Assembly: GCA_019802505.1 (NCBI GenBank)
Contig: JAFMOC010000003.1
Location: 405,001-469,000, forward strand
DNA from: Corydoras sp. C115
Taxonomy: Eukaryota; Chordata; Actinopteri; Siluriformes; Callichthyidae
DNA: 64,000 bases
Direction: 5' to 3'
Shown one piece after another: positions 24,588 through 35,785 of the stretch (within the stretch, counting starts at the first letter, position 1; the number at the start of each line of letters is the position of its first letter). The translations under genes and the position numbers were made by a program. The notes under the pieces were generated by a model, which had not been told where the DNA came from, searched no databases, and worked only from the letters and a program-made list of their open reading frames with translations.

Positions 24588-24740
24588 AATCCCAGGTCCA
24601 CTAGAGTTACTGATGTGGGTCCTTGAGCAAGACCTTTAACCCCCATTGCTCCAGGAGTTCTGTGGCCAACCATGTGCTCTGATCCCAACCATCAAGTTGT
24701 AATGATAAATTGTCTCCTAAATGACCAAATTTGAATGTAA
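24588..24740 (+). mobile_element. S2 SINE, 5'-truncated
   Basis: Begins at the box B end (aatcccaggtccac) and continues through gtccttgagcaagac to a diverged tail (ctcctaaatgaccaaatttg). Confidence 0.75.
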
Positions 24741-25288
24741 ATATACAAGTGTCAGATAAGACTGATCTGATAAGACAGACGCCCAAATTTGCTTATATGC
24801 AGGTCAAAGGCCTTTAGATTCTGTACCAGTATTTTGTGATTTGAATTTGATATGTTGTTTTGCATCAGAATAGCACCATATAATAAATTGCCCCATTTGA
24901 CCTAATCACCACCGATGTATCTGTCCTACAAATCTTGCACTTACTTCAGACTCAAACTTTTCATGACTCCATGGCCAAACATCATTTCACAGAGGCTTTT
25001 AAATTCTGCTTAATTGTGCCTCATGCATAGTGCATCAGGCAGAGCTCAGTAGGTTATAGAATATGCAGATTGCTTTATTAGCAGCTTTAGTACATTGGAT
25101 GTTAATTTCAGATGCATTTCTAAAGAAGATTGGATCCGAAATTGCATTAAAGTCTAAGCTTATTCAAAAAGCAAGCTATCTGTTTTCTCTTTTGGATTAA
25201 CTTGGAAGTTTGACTACCGACTTGTACTGAGTCTGCTAGATCTTTCAAAAATGCCAAAGCTAATACAGAGAATGCTTTTTGGTATGAA
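24741..25288. other. unannotated AT-rich stretch
   Basis: No feature recognised. Confidence 0.5.
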
Positions 25289-25603
25289 AATCATTCATTA
25301 ATTATCTTACACTTAATCCTCAACCAGGGTCATAGGGGGTTCTCCATTCCCATCAAGGCGAGATTGTTTCGTGCACTGGGCAGGGCATCAATCTATCGCT
25401 GGGCATCATACAGACAGACATACACTTATATGGGGCAATTTAGGGCATTCAATTTACCATGAATCCATGTTTTGGACTGTGGGAAGATCCCAGGGGGAAA
25501 CCCATGCAGGCATGGGCGGAACATGGAAACTCCGATTGGGGATTCAAACCTGGATCCCTAGTGCTGAAAGGCGAACATGCTAACCACTAAGCCACCATGC
25601 AGC
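25289..25603 (-). mobile_element. V-SINE, diverged
   Basis: The tail is attcattaattatcttacac. The body lacks part of the cacccaggacaggg block, and the head ends ccaccatgcag. It is more diverged than its neighbours, so it looks older. Confidence 0.85.
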
Positions 25604-25616
25604 TTCTCATTATTAC

Positions 25617-25617
25617 G

Positions 25618-25655
<38 letters not shown>

Positions 25656-25657
25656 GT
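25617..25657. repeat. (TTA)n microsatellite
   Basis: About 13 units, beginning 14 bp past the SINE head. Confidence 0.93.
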
Positions 25658-25710
25658 GATGCTGAAGAAATTTTCACCTACACATTTGTATAAATTGCCA
25701 AACTAAAATG

Positions 25711-25975
25711 TGGGCGGCACGGTGGCATAGTGGTTAGCACGTTTACATCTCAGCCCTGATGATCCAGGTTCGAATTCTGATCTGGGTGATTCCATGTTCT
25801 CCCTGTGTCCATGTGGGTTTTTTTTCCGGGTTCTCTGTTTCCTTCCACAGTCACTCTAATTGGCTGCTTTAAATTGCCCCATATACAGTGTGTGTCTGTG
25901 TGAGCGTGTACCCAGCAATGGATTGTCACCTTATCCTAAGTGTATTGGCCCAGCACCCGAAACACTGGAGGACCT
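25711..25975 (+). mobile_element. V-SINE, 3'-truncated
   Basis: A near-complete head (gggcggcacggtggcatagtg), box B ggttcgaattc and central domain. It ends after cagcacccgaaacactgg without a tail. Confidence 0.88.
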
Positions 25976-26290
25976 GAGCGTCTGCACTGGATCATTGGCT
26001 TAAAAAGCATTTTCTTGAGGGATGTTTAACCTCACCACACAAAGGGGGAGCAGTGCACGTAGCAACGCCACTCTGCTGTCCACCAGCAGTAAAGTTCTGT
26101 CAGTCTCGTAGATCCCGCTGAAAGAAGGAGTGAGTGGCAAGACGTAAAGTAACTAACCCACTGCCGGACGTAGGCGGAAGCTGAGGGCCGCTCCTGTTGT
26201 TCGCCACCTGCTGACTTGAGCAGTGCAGTTTCTCAGCAAGGCTGGTGCAGCAGCAGGGATAGGATCCATATTTAACTTTTTTCTTTTGCT
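25976..26290. other. unannotated GC-richer stretch
   Basis: CpG-bearing sequence (gtagcaacgccactc, gccggacgtaggcgg) without a frame or a repeat family I know. Confidence 0.4.
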
Positions 26291-26301
26291 GGTTTCATTA
26301 A

Positions 26302-26663
26302 GGGCGGCATGGAGGCTTAGTGGTTAGCACGTTCGCTTCTCAGCACTAAGGATTCCTGGTTCGAAACCCAATCTGGGTGGAGTTTCCATGTTCTCCTCGT
26401 TTCCGTGTGGGTTTCCTCCAGGTTCTCCGGTTTCCTCCCACATTCCAAAAACATGGATCAAGTCAATTGAGTTCTCCAAATTGCCCCATATTGAGTGTGT
26501 CTGTGTTAGTGAGTGTGTGTCCAGGGATAGATTGGCGCCCTGTCCTGGGTGTATCTGTCCAGTGTATCTGTCCGAAACGTTCTCCCCTGGATGGGCATGG
26601 GGAAACCCCCCCCCCCCCACCCCGTGACCCTAGTAGAGGATAAAGCGGAAGATAATGGATAAT
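26302..26663 (+). mobile_element. V-SINE, full length
   Basis: A perfect 11-bp target duplication, ggtttcattaa, lies at 26291-26301 and 26664-26674. It carries a small duplication, gtatctgtcc repeated at 26553-26573, and a C-run near the tail. Confidence 0.95.
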
Positions 26664-26674
26664 GGTTTCATTAA

Positions 26675-27508
26675 CTCTGTGTAGGGTGTCCATGCTGTCT
26701 GAGCTAAAGATCTTTGCCTATGCACCTATTTTGATGATTTTTGTTGTTGGTATTACGTTTGCATCTGATGTAATGTTTAATGGGTGGAATGCAAGATGTG
26801 CCCAAGCCCTAAAGTATTTAATACTGCTTTAATTATGTCTGTTTTTTAAACAGCAATGTTTCTTATGTGGTTTTCCTTATGTGAGGTTTGGTCCGGCAAA
26901 CCGAGCCCACAAACATAATCAAGCAATAATTACTAAACAACCCCGCAGACCAACTTAGCGATGCCAGTTAAGCTTATTTCTCATAGCCCACATTACAATA
27001 TCTTAAATACGCAGAGCAGATGTAGTTGCCTTTGCAGAAAACAATGTAAGCAGGCTTTTAAACCACACTAAGGCTAAATGAAATACATTAGCCATGCTGT
27101 CCAAACTAATTTGCGAAGTCAGGCGGACCAGCACGCGAGCAAAGCTGCAGGGTTGCAATCCTAAAAACTCGTGACTGGCCGGCATTTGCATCAATTGAAA
27201 ATACAAAAGGCTACAGAGCCAATATCCTCAGGATAGTTTGGAACGTGAAGACCGTTGTCTCAGCTTGTAAACAATTACTCATTTAAAGATTTCATTATGT
27301 TTTCTGTGCTTAAAAGTACAAAACGTAAAAACTCGCGACATATGCCAATGCGAAAAGTCCCTTAACTTCTGTTGTTGTATAAAATATACACACGCACACA
27401 TATACTGCAGCCTCTGACAAGTTGTAAGTTTTCCACACTTTTACTTAACACTATATGCATTTTGTTATATTATATATTAACCCACGTAATGCTGTTACAG
27501 CTATTTCC
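26675..27508. other. unannotated non-coding stretch
   Basis: No repeat or coding frame recognised. Confidence 0.5.
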
Positions 27509-27786
27509 CATGAGGCGAGTTCCGATGCCTATCCAGAGGGGAACATACACCCAGGAGAGGGTACCAATCTATTGCTGGCCACACACACACACACACACAC
27601 ACACTATATAGGAGAAATTTAGAGCAGCAAATTCACCATGACTCATTTTGGACTGTGGGAGGAAACCGGAGAACCCAGAGAAAACTTGCGCAGACACGAT
27701 GAGAACATGGAAAGTCCACTCAGATCAGGATTCAAACCTGGATACCCAGTGCTGAGAGGCGGATGTCCTAACCACTTAGCCACCAC
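27509..27786 (-). mobile_element. V-SINE, diverged
   Basis: The left end reads catgaggcgagttccgatgcc, so the tail is missing. A CA run (27581-27604) has grown inside. The head ends cacttagccaccac. Confidence 0.85.
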
Positions 27787-28389
27787 AATATTACATTAAA
27801 TGTATAGACTCTTATTAGGATATATATTATGGCATCACATGGCTCTCAGATCTGTGATTTAGGTTTTTCTATTGGTCTTGGTCATAACCCAAGTGAAATT
27901 CTGTGCGATGAAAGCTTTCTGAGGAGAGTCTCTATAGTGAAGCATTCTTAAAGTGCTTACTCTGTACCTTTTAATCATATCAAGTATAATTTTCAAAAAT
28001 CATCAGATTGGATCCAGTTTGCTTTGCTAGTCAGAAAACAGGTGGGGCGTTTTACATTTGTGCTTGGTTTTTGTTTCCAAATAGTGCTTGATCAGACATA
28101 AATTACAAAGATGCTGATTGGTTCTTTTAGATCCACACGCCGGCAGGTTCTTGATGCTGAAATTGAACCAGGGTTTTCAGACTTCTCAAATGTGAAAGCA
28201 CCTCCTGTTTCCCAGGTAGCTGCTCTTCAGCACTGTGCTGATTGAAAAGGCCCTTAGTGATGCTTTGTTTGAACTGGGGGCCCCACCAAGACTGTAACTA
28301 CTTGAGCTCCTGGTCACTCTAAACTCAACAATGATTGTTGGTGCTTAACATTCTTCTGTAGATTCCCTGCTATGCCATTAAAAAAGCCT
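27787..28389. other. unannotated non-coding stretch
   Basis: No feature recognised. Confidence 0.5.
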
Positions 28390-29130
28390 TTCACGACAAG
28401 TGAGTGTAAGCAAAGCAATGGCAGCTTAATCTACTTACTTCAGCTGTAGCCAAGACTCGGCATCTCTTCAATGAAAACAATTCAGGGCCCAAAATGTACT
28501 TTTAATACTGACTGTAATGAATAGCCCTTGCAAAGGAGCCAGGTGGGCCTTAATCTGCTAAATCCGTCTGAATCGATGGCCTGGCTGATAGAATCGCATG
28601 GAGTTGTTGAAAGCGAAGAGACTTTTTTTTCTTTTTCTCTTCAAACCCTACTTATTTACTGACAAGAACCCACTCACTGCTCCAGTAGACTCTGTTGTTA
28701 TGGTGATCTGGCCTAGAGTTTTGGGGTGACATCGCCAAGGGAACTGGCTAACAAAAAAAAGAGTGTGAGACCCAAATAGTAAAAGACATTGTGGTTTATT
28801 TATTTTCTCTTTCTAGGTTGTCAAGTGCAAGTTTGTTTCAAGTGTCCCTTAGAGCTGGAGTCTTCGAATGACCTACCAGCCTCGAAAAAAAACAAACTCT
28901 CAGCCTAAATAGCATTATGAATAGAAGTTAAAGTGAGTGAGAATTAACATTCACGCAGTTTAATGGGATGTCCTCCAAAAGGCTATATGCTGATAAAGCT
29001 CTTCTGTTTGCCCTCGGTGCTTCAGATTGACAGTAATGGTGATTCACTCACGGAGCCACAACATTAGAGCTATCTGCTGCTTCTCCAAGCACCATATGCT
29101 CAAAAGGCCCTGTGACACTGAAAATATCAC
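28390..29130. other. candidate conserved non-coding region
   Basis: About 740 bp with no recognised repeat and balanced composition. Motifs include gcttaatctac, gccttaatctgctaaatc and cagattgacagtaatgg. It is listed only because such repeat-free islands near developmental or neural genes are often regulatory. Confidence 0.28.
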
Positions 29131-29577
29131 TGTGCATTTGAAGTGTTGTAGCATTCAAAACAAGGACTGATCTAAACTACTCCATTCGCATCCGACGTCT
29201 GCTTATAGGTGCTGCGCCAGTCAAGCTCCAAATAAAGGTGAAAGCCAAGCAACGCGTTTACAACCATTTATCAACATAAGCAGACATCTTCTTAGTCAAT
29301 AGAACCATTACAATTCCCTGTGGGCTCTGTCTATCCATATTGCTTGCTTTATCCCAGCTCATTAAAGAGTTTTCAAAGTGAAATCAATCCTGTTTTACAG
29401 GACAACTGGAGTGTGTGTGTGTTATCTGTCTGGTTCTATCTTCGGAGTTGCAGCCTCTCTTGGTTAGATGTTGATTAGAGCTGATACACTAATGGGGGGT
29501 TCTTCTACTAAAGTGCTTTATTGAAACATTTTCCGTGAAATCTCACCTTATCTTAAAACAAATAACAAAAGCATAAA
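29131..29577. other. unannotated non-coding stretch
   Basis: Nothing recognised. Confidence 0.5.
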
Positions 29578-29990
29578 CATGAAAGCATCATCATGTATGC
29601 TGAAGTCATTGAATCCACTGCACGATCTGAATTTAAGTTATTTCATTTTGATAAACAAGCAGCTTGTGTTCCAGCATCAATGTGTGGCACAGAAGACTGT
29701 TGTAGTCAGCCTACCCACCACTATGGACATCTTCACCTCCAGATGCAGGAAAAGGGCCTCCTGCATCATGAAGGACCCCACTCACCCAGCACACTAAATT
29801 TTGTCCCGCTCCCCTCAGGCAGGAGGCTGTGGAGCATTAAGTACAAAACAACAAGACTGAAAAACAGCTTCATAGTAGAAGCTGTAAGACTTTAAAACTC
29901 CACCTAAATCAACAGACACGTCCCAAAAACACTGAAACAATACGACACTTTCCTCAACAGACACTTTCAGAATTATCTGCTATATGCTTT
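29578..29990 (+). mobile_element. LINE reverse-transcriptase C-terminal remnant
   Basis: One frame reads MDIFTSRCRKRASCIMKDPTHPAH (to about 29797). The next reads PLPSGRRLWSIKYKTTRLKNSF (to 29895). Together they match the RxxxIxxDxSHPxH then LLPSGxRxR...R..SF.P signature at the end of several fish non-LTR ORF2 proteins. A frameshift near 29795 breaks it, and upstream RT motifs are absent. Clade not assigned. Confidence 0.7.
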
Positions 29991-30016
29991 ATTTTTATTA
30001 TTATTGCTACTATATT

Positions 30017-30345
30017 TTATCCATCCATTATCTTCCGCTTTAAACTCTATTAGGGTCACGGGGGGGTTCCCCATGTCCATCCAGAGGAGAACTTTTCAGG
30101 TGCTGGGCAGATACATCCAGGACAGGATGCCAATCTATCACTGGACACACTCACTCACACAAACACACTCAATAAGGGGTAATTTGGAGAATTCAATTGA
30201 CTTGATCCATGTTTTTGGACTGTGGGAGGAAACAGGAGAACCCAGAGGAAACCCACATGGACACGGGGAGAACATGGAAGCTCCACCCAGATTGGGATTC
30301 GGACCAAGAATCCCTAGTGCGAACGTGCTAACCACTAAGCCACCC
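30017..30345 (-). mobile_element. V-SINE
   Basis: Tail at 30019-30040 and intact central domain. The ctgagagg block is lost before the head (aatccctagtgcgaacgtg). Confidence 0.9.
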
Positions 30346-30713
30346 ATGACACATCCCGTATGTGGTATGGTGAATATTTAACATGACTTTAGAAGACCAA
30401 CCTTTGCTAGTATCACTCAATATACAGTAGACAGTAGGTTTGGAGGTTGAGTCCATCCAGAACCCGGAACATTCCATCTAGCACATCTTTAATATTCGCA
30501 GCTCTGTGCCTGTTACTAAACCAGACACAGGCCCATCCATCTGGTCTGATAAGAGTCACTCTCATCTCATCTATTCATAAAACCTTAAAAACATCTGTCT
30601 ACAATTATTTATTGACCCTGTTTCAATGTTTCAACTCATTTTTATTGTTCAGTAGTGACCTGGTTTTAGCCTTCCTGATTTTTAAGTTTTTTGCTGAAAA
30701 TGGATTCAGTATA
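30346..30713. other. unannotated non-coding stretch
   Basis: No feature recognised. The 93-residue frame (30447-30728) has no family resemblance. Confidence 0.45.
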
Positions 30714-31315
30714 CAGTACCATTCATAAGTTTGTACACACCCACTTCTTGTTCTTGTTGTCTATTTTATCCACTTAACATATAGACTTTGTAATTTTACA
30801 ATTACAGACAATTATAACTATGCTCTTTTTTGTTAGTCTTCTGTTGGTTCTCTGTTCTTTATTGGTCAGGACCATCACAGAACAGATATAATTTTGGTGG
30901 TGTATCGATAATTGTCAGTTCTGTGTGGTGAAAGTGAGCAGTGCTGCTGTAGTTTCATTTAAACACCTTAGTGACACTGCTGGGATAGGAATAATTCACC
31001 GAACAAATAATACCTGCTCTGTGATACTATTAGGGTGTTGTAGCGGTTATGGTTTTGGGCTATCAGTTTGAATGTTGTGGGTTCAAATCGCAGGTCCACT
31101 GTGGAGGCCCTCATTGCTCCAAGGATACTGTGGTCAACCCTGTGCTCGCTTTGTAAATCGCTTTGGATAAAAGTGTCTGCTAAATGATCAAATGTAATTA
31201 GAGAACAGAGTAAAGGAACAAAAACTACAAAACCATCTTAACAGTAAGTGGAACTGAGAACATGGGCAATAAGTGGAGCCAAATGGAAGTCTTTCCAAAC
31301 TTTTGACTGGTCCTG
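30714..31315 (+). mobile_element. Tc1-ended long-inverted-repeat MITE, copy B, carrying S2
   Basis: Left end cagtaccattcataag; the right end reversed gives caggaccagtcaaaag. Both are flanked by TA. The interior matches copy A (ttggtcaggaccatcacagaac, tttaaacaccttagtgacactgctgggatagg). An S2 SINE at 31033-31198 splits the right arm. Confidence 0.85.
31033..31198 (+). mobile_element. S2 SINE inserted in the MITE
   Basis: Head tgtagcggttatggttttggg, box B gggttcaaatcg, then a shortened body and the tail gctttggataaaagtgtctgc. Outside it the MITE sequence resumes with attagagaacagagtaaagg, as in copy A. Confidence 0.82.
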
Positions 31316-31318
31316 TAC

Positions 31319-32303
31319 ACCAAATACAAACATATATATGCTCTTTATTCCAGAGTTAGCTTCTGGCTAAACATTTAATTAAGGAGCATTCGCTAGGCCT
31401 CATAAAATTCAAAACATAAAGCTCAAAGGATCCACAAAGCAGAACTAGAAGTCAAAGGTGGTATTACTCACTGACAACTGAAAAGACTATTTTTCCTAAT
31501 TAAAAATCTTCCAGCTAGCCTCTAGTAAAGGTTAGCTTTTATAGCTAACCTTTAGCTGAGTGCTAGTGGCCACTGTTAGCTATCTGTTGACACAATGGGC
31601 AGTGGGAAGAAAATGTCAATTGTTTAATTGCTCCTCATCAACCTGTAACCCACACCTTTAGGGCTGTTTCTCCAGTGTTGCCTCTCAGTACTGCACTCTC
31701 CTACTGTTTTTATACTGTTTTATTTTCAGGAGATGAGATTGGGAAGTGTGTATAGCCGTTGGCAATTGGTTGAGTGTGAAACTCCCTGTCATAAATTGCA
31801 CTTAGAGTTGATTTTAAATCAGTTGACATAGGCTAGAAACAATATAATATAATAGTTTGGGATATTGTAAAGTGGGCCTCCAGCTACGAGTGTAACATAT
31901 GGGTAATAAATGAAAATTGGTTTTAAAACTAGTCCATTTAGCCCTAAGCATTTGCAGCCATTAGCCTCTCTTGTACCCTGCTTCAAACACCAAGTCGTTG
32001 GAACATGCACTGTGAAATTAGTTTTGTTGACCTTGCTCTCAAAATGTTCACAGTAATATTTCATAAGGGGTGGAGGTCCCTAGGCTACAGCGATCGATGC
32101 TAGCTAACGGACGTGCGATCGATAATAGCCTTGTCCACGTGACAGGTTTCAAGTAACATGAACAGCATTTTACTGACACCTGTTTCAAAAATATTCATCT
32201 AAACAAAGGTCATCTTGCCGTTTTGTGTCAGTTGTATAAGTGAGACATGTCTGTCAGCTTGCGTTCGTTTTCGTCTGTGATGCCTTAATTGATTTTGCAT
32301 ATT
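31319..32303. other. unannotated non-coding stretch
   Basis: Several short ttagc-type direct and inverted repeats around 31500-31585. No gene or known repeat. Confidence 0.45.
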
Positions 32304-32345
32304 GCCCATCCAGAGGAGAACGTTTCGGGCACTGGGCAGATTACA
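32304..32345 (-). mobile_element. V-SINE fragment
   Basis: Only cccatccagaggagaacg through gcactgggcagat survives. Confidence 0.75.
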
Positions 32346-32481
32346 CAATACGCAGTTACACTGCTTTTACATTCCTCACTCATATCAGAATCAAAATACT
32401 TTATTAATACCCACGGGGAATTGCAGCAGTTACAGATACCCAATTTTTCCGTGTTATAGTAAACAAATAAAAATTATTTTA

Positions 32482-32625
32482 TTTTACGCTTAATCCTCTA
32501 TAGTAATAGGGTTGCAGGGGGGTGGGGGGGGCATTCAGAGAATGTTTCGGGTGCTGGGCAGATACACCCAGGACAGGACGCCAATCTATCACTGGGCACA
32601 CTCACTCAAACACACACTACATACA
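32482..32625 (-). mobile_element. V-SINE 3' half fragment
   Basis: From cttaatcctctatagtaatagg to actcactcaaacacac. A G-run lies at 32516-32530, and the head half is missing. Confidence 0.8.
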
Positions 32626-32892
32626 AAAATAATTACTAAACAATAAAGATTTTTTATTTCCCAGGAGGCAAAAACACAGTATGACCAATAAATTTAACAA
32701 AAAAACAAAACAAAATTTCTAATCTTTATCTAATTTTCTTTAGTTAATTCTATTATGAGGACTAGGGTTAAGGGGTGTTCCCCATTTCTGGGGTTCCGGA
32801 ATACACCCAGGACAGAGCGCAAATCCATCGCTGGGCACACACTCACTCACAGAGACACCCACTATATAGGGGCAATTTAGATACTGGCAGTT
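32626..32892 (-). mobile_element. degenerate V-SINE fragment with a shared flank
   Basis: 32755-32892 holds the 3' half (acacccaggacagagcg, tatataggggcaatttag). The 130 bp before it (ttactaaacaataaag, cccaggaggcaaaaacacag) also precedes the related fragment at 35635-35780, so a longer segment was copied. Confidence 0.6.
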
Positions 32893-34044
32893 CATTGTTA
32901 TCAGTTTCAGATTAAAGCCAAAACGCTAGTGTGCCTGCATCTTAATCTGCATCATTCGTTCTGCTAAGAAACATGTGCCTTGTTTATTACTTCTCTGCTA
33001 GACCGAGGTTTGAACTTAGTGCTAGCTTCCCTGTTGTCATGCTAGATTCTTTGATTAAGCTTCATTACTCAGTGAAGGATCTCATTTCCTGGAGAGCCCA
33101 GGAGCCCGCTACGGCACTACCAGTCAGCAGGCCAGAGCCTGTTTCTCATGCTAATCACTTCATTTGCAACTCTTGTTTCCCATGCTAGCTCAAGCTGCTG
33201 CTCATTTACTCACCCCATCTCATGGCAATGGGTTGAGCTGGAGTACTCCTGGATCAAAAGGGTTTTCATTACACTCTTTACATTATTCTCACACCGTGGG
33301 CCCAGCAGGGAGTATGAAATCTTGTTGAGTCATGAAATCTTTAGGACTTGAGCGAGCTTTAATTCATGAGGTACTGTAAAAGATTAAAAGAGAGAGTCTG
33401 ATGTGGCCCACTACTCTCACTTGGAATGAGCAGCTGCTCTGAAGCACTGTAATGATTTGCTCTGCTGCGGAATTATTAGTTGCAGTTCAGAAGAAAAGAT
33501 AATAAAATCAAAGCATACTTCAATCTGGCTAATGTAACAATATGTATAGTTGAATTATGAAGATCCATGCCTGCGTTTTTGCGAAATGAATGTTGCTTTC
33601 TTCGTGACTGCTGTTCCGTGGTTTACCTTTCACGTTGCATTACTTCCCTGTTTGATCAGTGGGGACTCTGATCGCTTGGTCCCGCCTGCTCTCCGAATGA
33701 CTGTTTCCTCTGGGCACATTCCACTACAATGATTTTTAATGAAAGTCTTCTTCTGTCCTCGTTTCTCCTCACTGCAGTGTGTATTGGGAACAACTTATTA
33801 ATTAACACAAGCCTCTGATCAATTTGCAGGTTAATTCCGAATGTGAAATGGACCTGTGTGTCGTTTAACAATTTCCATTCCTAAAGTGATTAGAAACGAG
33901 CTCTGCAGTTAGAGTCTGCCAGTCATGCTTCCATCCTTTGCACTTCTTTAACTTCATGTATGTGGCGATTAATCAGAATTAAAAATGATTTAGCCTGACG
34001 ATTCATAATCGGCAGAAATCAGACCACTTTGGGGCAGTTATAGG
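32893..34044. other. unannotated, repeat-poor stretch
   Basis: Mixed composition with repeated gctagc/catgcta motifs (33025-33195). Short frames without family resemblance. Possibly regulatory, but not demonstrable. Confidence 0.4.
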
Positions 34045-34200
34045 CTTGCAGTTAAGGAAATAGCCTTGCGACCATTTCCGGACCCACCAAATACTATGCT
34101 TGAATGTCCCTGGGCAAGGCACCTAATACCAAATGCCTCCTGGGTGGCATATACCCTGCCCATTGCTTGGGGAATGCTTGCTTACTTCCCAATGTGTGTG
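34045..34200 (+). repeat. degenerate teleost dispersed repeat
   Basis: Blocks gtccctgggcaaggcacctaa and ccctgcccattgcttgggg resemble the repeat type at 12014-12265, at low identity. Confidence 0.4.
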
Positions 34201-34205
34201 TGTGT

Positions 34206-34254
<49 letters not shown>

Positions 34255-34517
34255 CATGCCCATCCAGGGGAGAACGTTTCGGGCACTGGGCAGATACACC
34301 CAGGGCAGGTGCCAGATACACCATTGGGCAGGCGCCAATCTGTCGCTGGGCACACACTCACACGCACAGACATGCACACATACACACTATATATGGGGTA
34401 ATTTAGATAATTCAATTGACCTTGATCCATGTTATTGGACTGTGAGAGGAAACCCACGCGGATATGTGGAGAACATGGACACTCCACCCAGATTGGTGAT
34501 AACCACTAAGCCACTAA

Positions 34518-34595
<78 letters not shown>
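34201..34595 (-). mobile_element. V-SINE sitting inside a (TA)n array
   Basis: The SINE body (34252-34515, tail and part of the head lost) is bordered by TA runs on both sides (34209-34251 and 34520-34589). GT tracts lie outside each (34191-34208, 34589-34600). It includes an internal duplication of cagatacaccca...gggcag. Confidence 0.88.
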
Positions 34596-34601
<6 letters not shown>

Positions 34602-34699
34602 TTCACTGCACAGATGGGTTAAAAATGGAGGACACATTCCTCTGTTTCTTAGCACGGTAGGCAAAATACAAAATACAACTTTATCACGTTAGCCTTTTA

Positions 34700-35290
34700 T
34701 GAGGAAACAGCTATGCAACTGTCAGTCCAAGATCTCGTCATCTCCCATCTCGATTTCTGCAATGCATGACTTGCTGTTTATCAATCTTGCAGGATCAAAC
34801 ATCTGCAGCTCATCTTGTGTTTAACCAACCCAAGTGAACCCATGTTACTCCACTACTCAGCTCTCTCTGTTGGATTAATGTAGCGGCCCGCATTTAAAAC
34901 AAGGCCTAGCACACAGGACAATCTCTGGATCTTCACTCTCCTACGTTTACTCTATCATCTTTACTGTGCTGTAGCGACAATTTGCTTTAAACTCACCAAT
35001 GGAGCACATTTTCACTTCATATCTTCCACTCACCAATGATAAATAGTGGACTGAATCACCTTACTCCGTCCGGTCAGCATTTTCATGAAACACTTAAACA
35101 CATATCTTACACAAGCACTTGCTGTCTTTTCTTTATTAAAAAAAAAATCTAGGTATTGAAAACAGATTGGGGAATAATCAGAATTAATGATACTGCGGTT
35201 CAGCAGGTTCCTCCTTAACTTACTGAGTGTTGTTTTCTTACTTGTAAGTCACTTTGGACAAAGGTATCTGCAAAATGAATAAATGTTAGA
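34700..35290 (+). mobile_element. LINE reverse-transcriptase fragment with 3' tail
   Basis: The frame at about 34736 reads VISHLDFCNA, with a stop where the family has LLAG. Later blocks correspond to the NQP...HVTPLL...L and FKTL regions and, at about 35085, to FMKHLNTYL. It ends gtaagtcactttggacaaag, the tail also seen at 545-597. Stops and frameshifts throughout; a dead CR1/L2-group copy by its tail and motifs. Confidence 0.7.
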
Positions 35291-35479
35291 TTTAGCTTTT
35301 TTTCCTTAAATGTTTTCTTGGGTAACTAAATGATTTTATTTTTTTTGAGCTAGAGGACAAATGGCAATTAAGTTTTTGTCCCACAGGGTTTCGTTAATTT
35401 TACCTCTTATCGCATCACTTAATTTGAATAGACGAAATATGTTTTGTTCTTGGTTTTAAAACAAAACAAAAAAAAAAAT

Positions 35480-35785
35480 AACTATTGCAAGACTGTGATT
35501 TGAAAATATTTACTAAACACTGACCATTTATAACATCCCAGGAGGAAAAAACACAATAAATTCACCACAATTGAGCAAATATAAGTTAATATGATTTAAC
35601 TAAATTTCTCATCTTATCTCATTATCTTCCAGTTAACCCTGTACTGGGGACTAGGTCCATGGGGTGGTTCTCCATGTCCATCCAGGGATTCCTCCATTTA
35701 CACCCAGGACAATACCAATCCATTGGGCACACACTTACACAGACACACACACTATATAGGGGTAATTTAAATACTGGCAACATAG
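35480..35785 (-). mobile_element. degenerate V-SINE fragment with the shared flank, copy 2
   Basis: Partner of 32626-32892: ttactaaacactgacc, cccaggaggaaaaaacacaa, then ggggactagg and tatataggggtaatttaaatactggcaac. Confidence 0.6.

Noticed and set aside
29593..29895. A 100-codon frame that could be an independent gene.
   Set aside because: It carries the C-terminal LINE reverse-transcriptase signature across a frameshift, so it is a retrotransposon relic.
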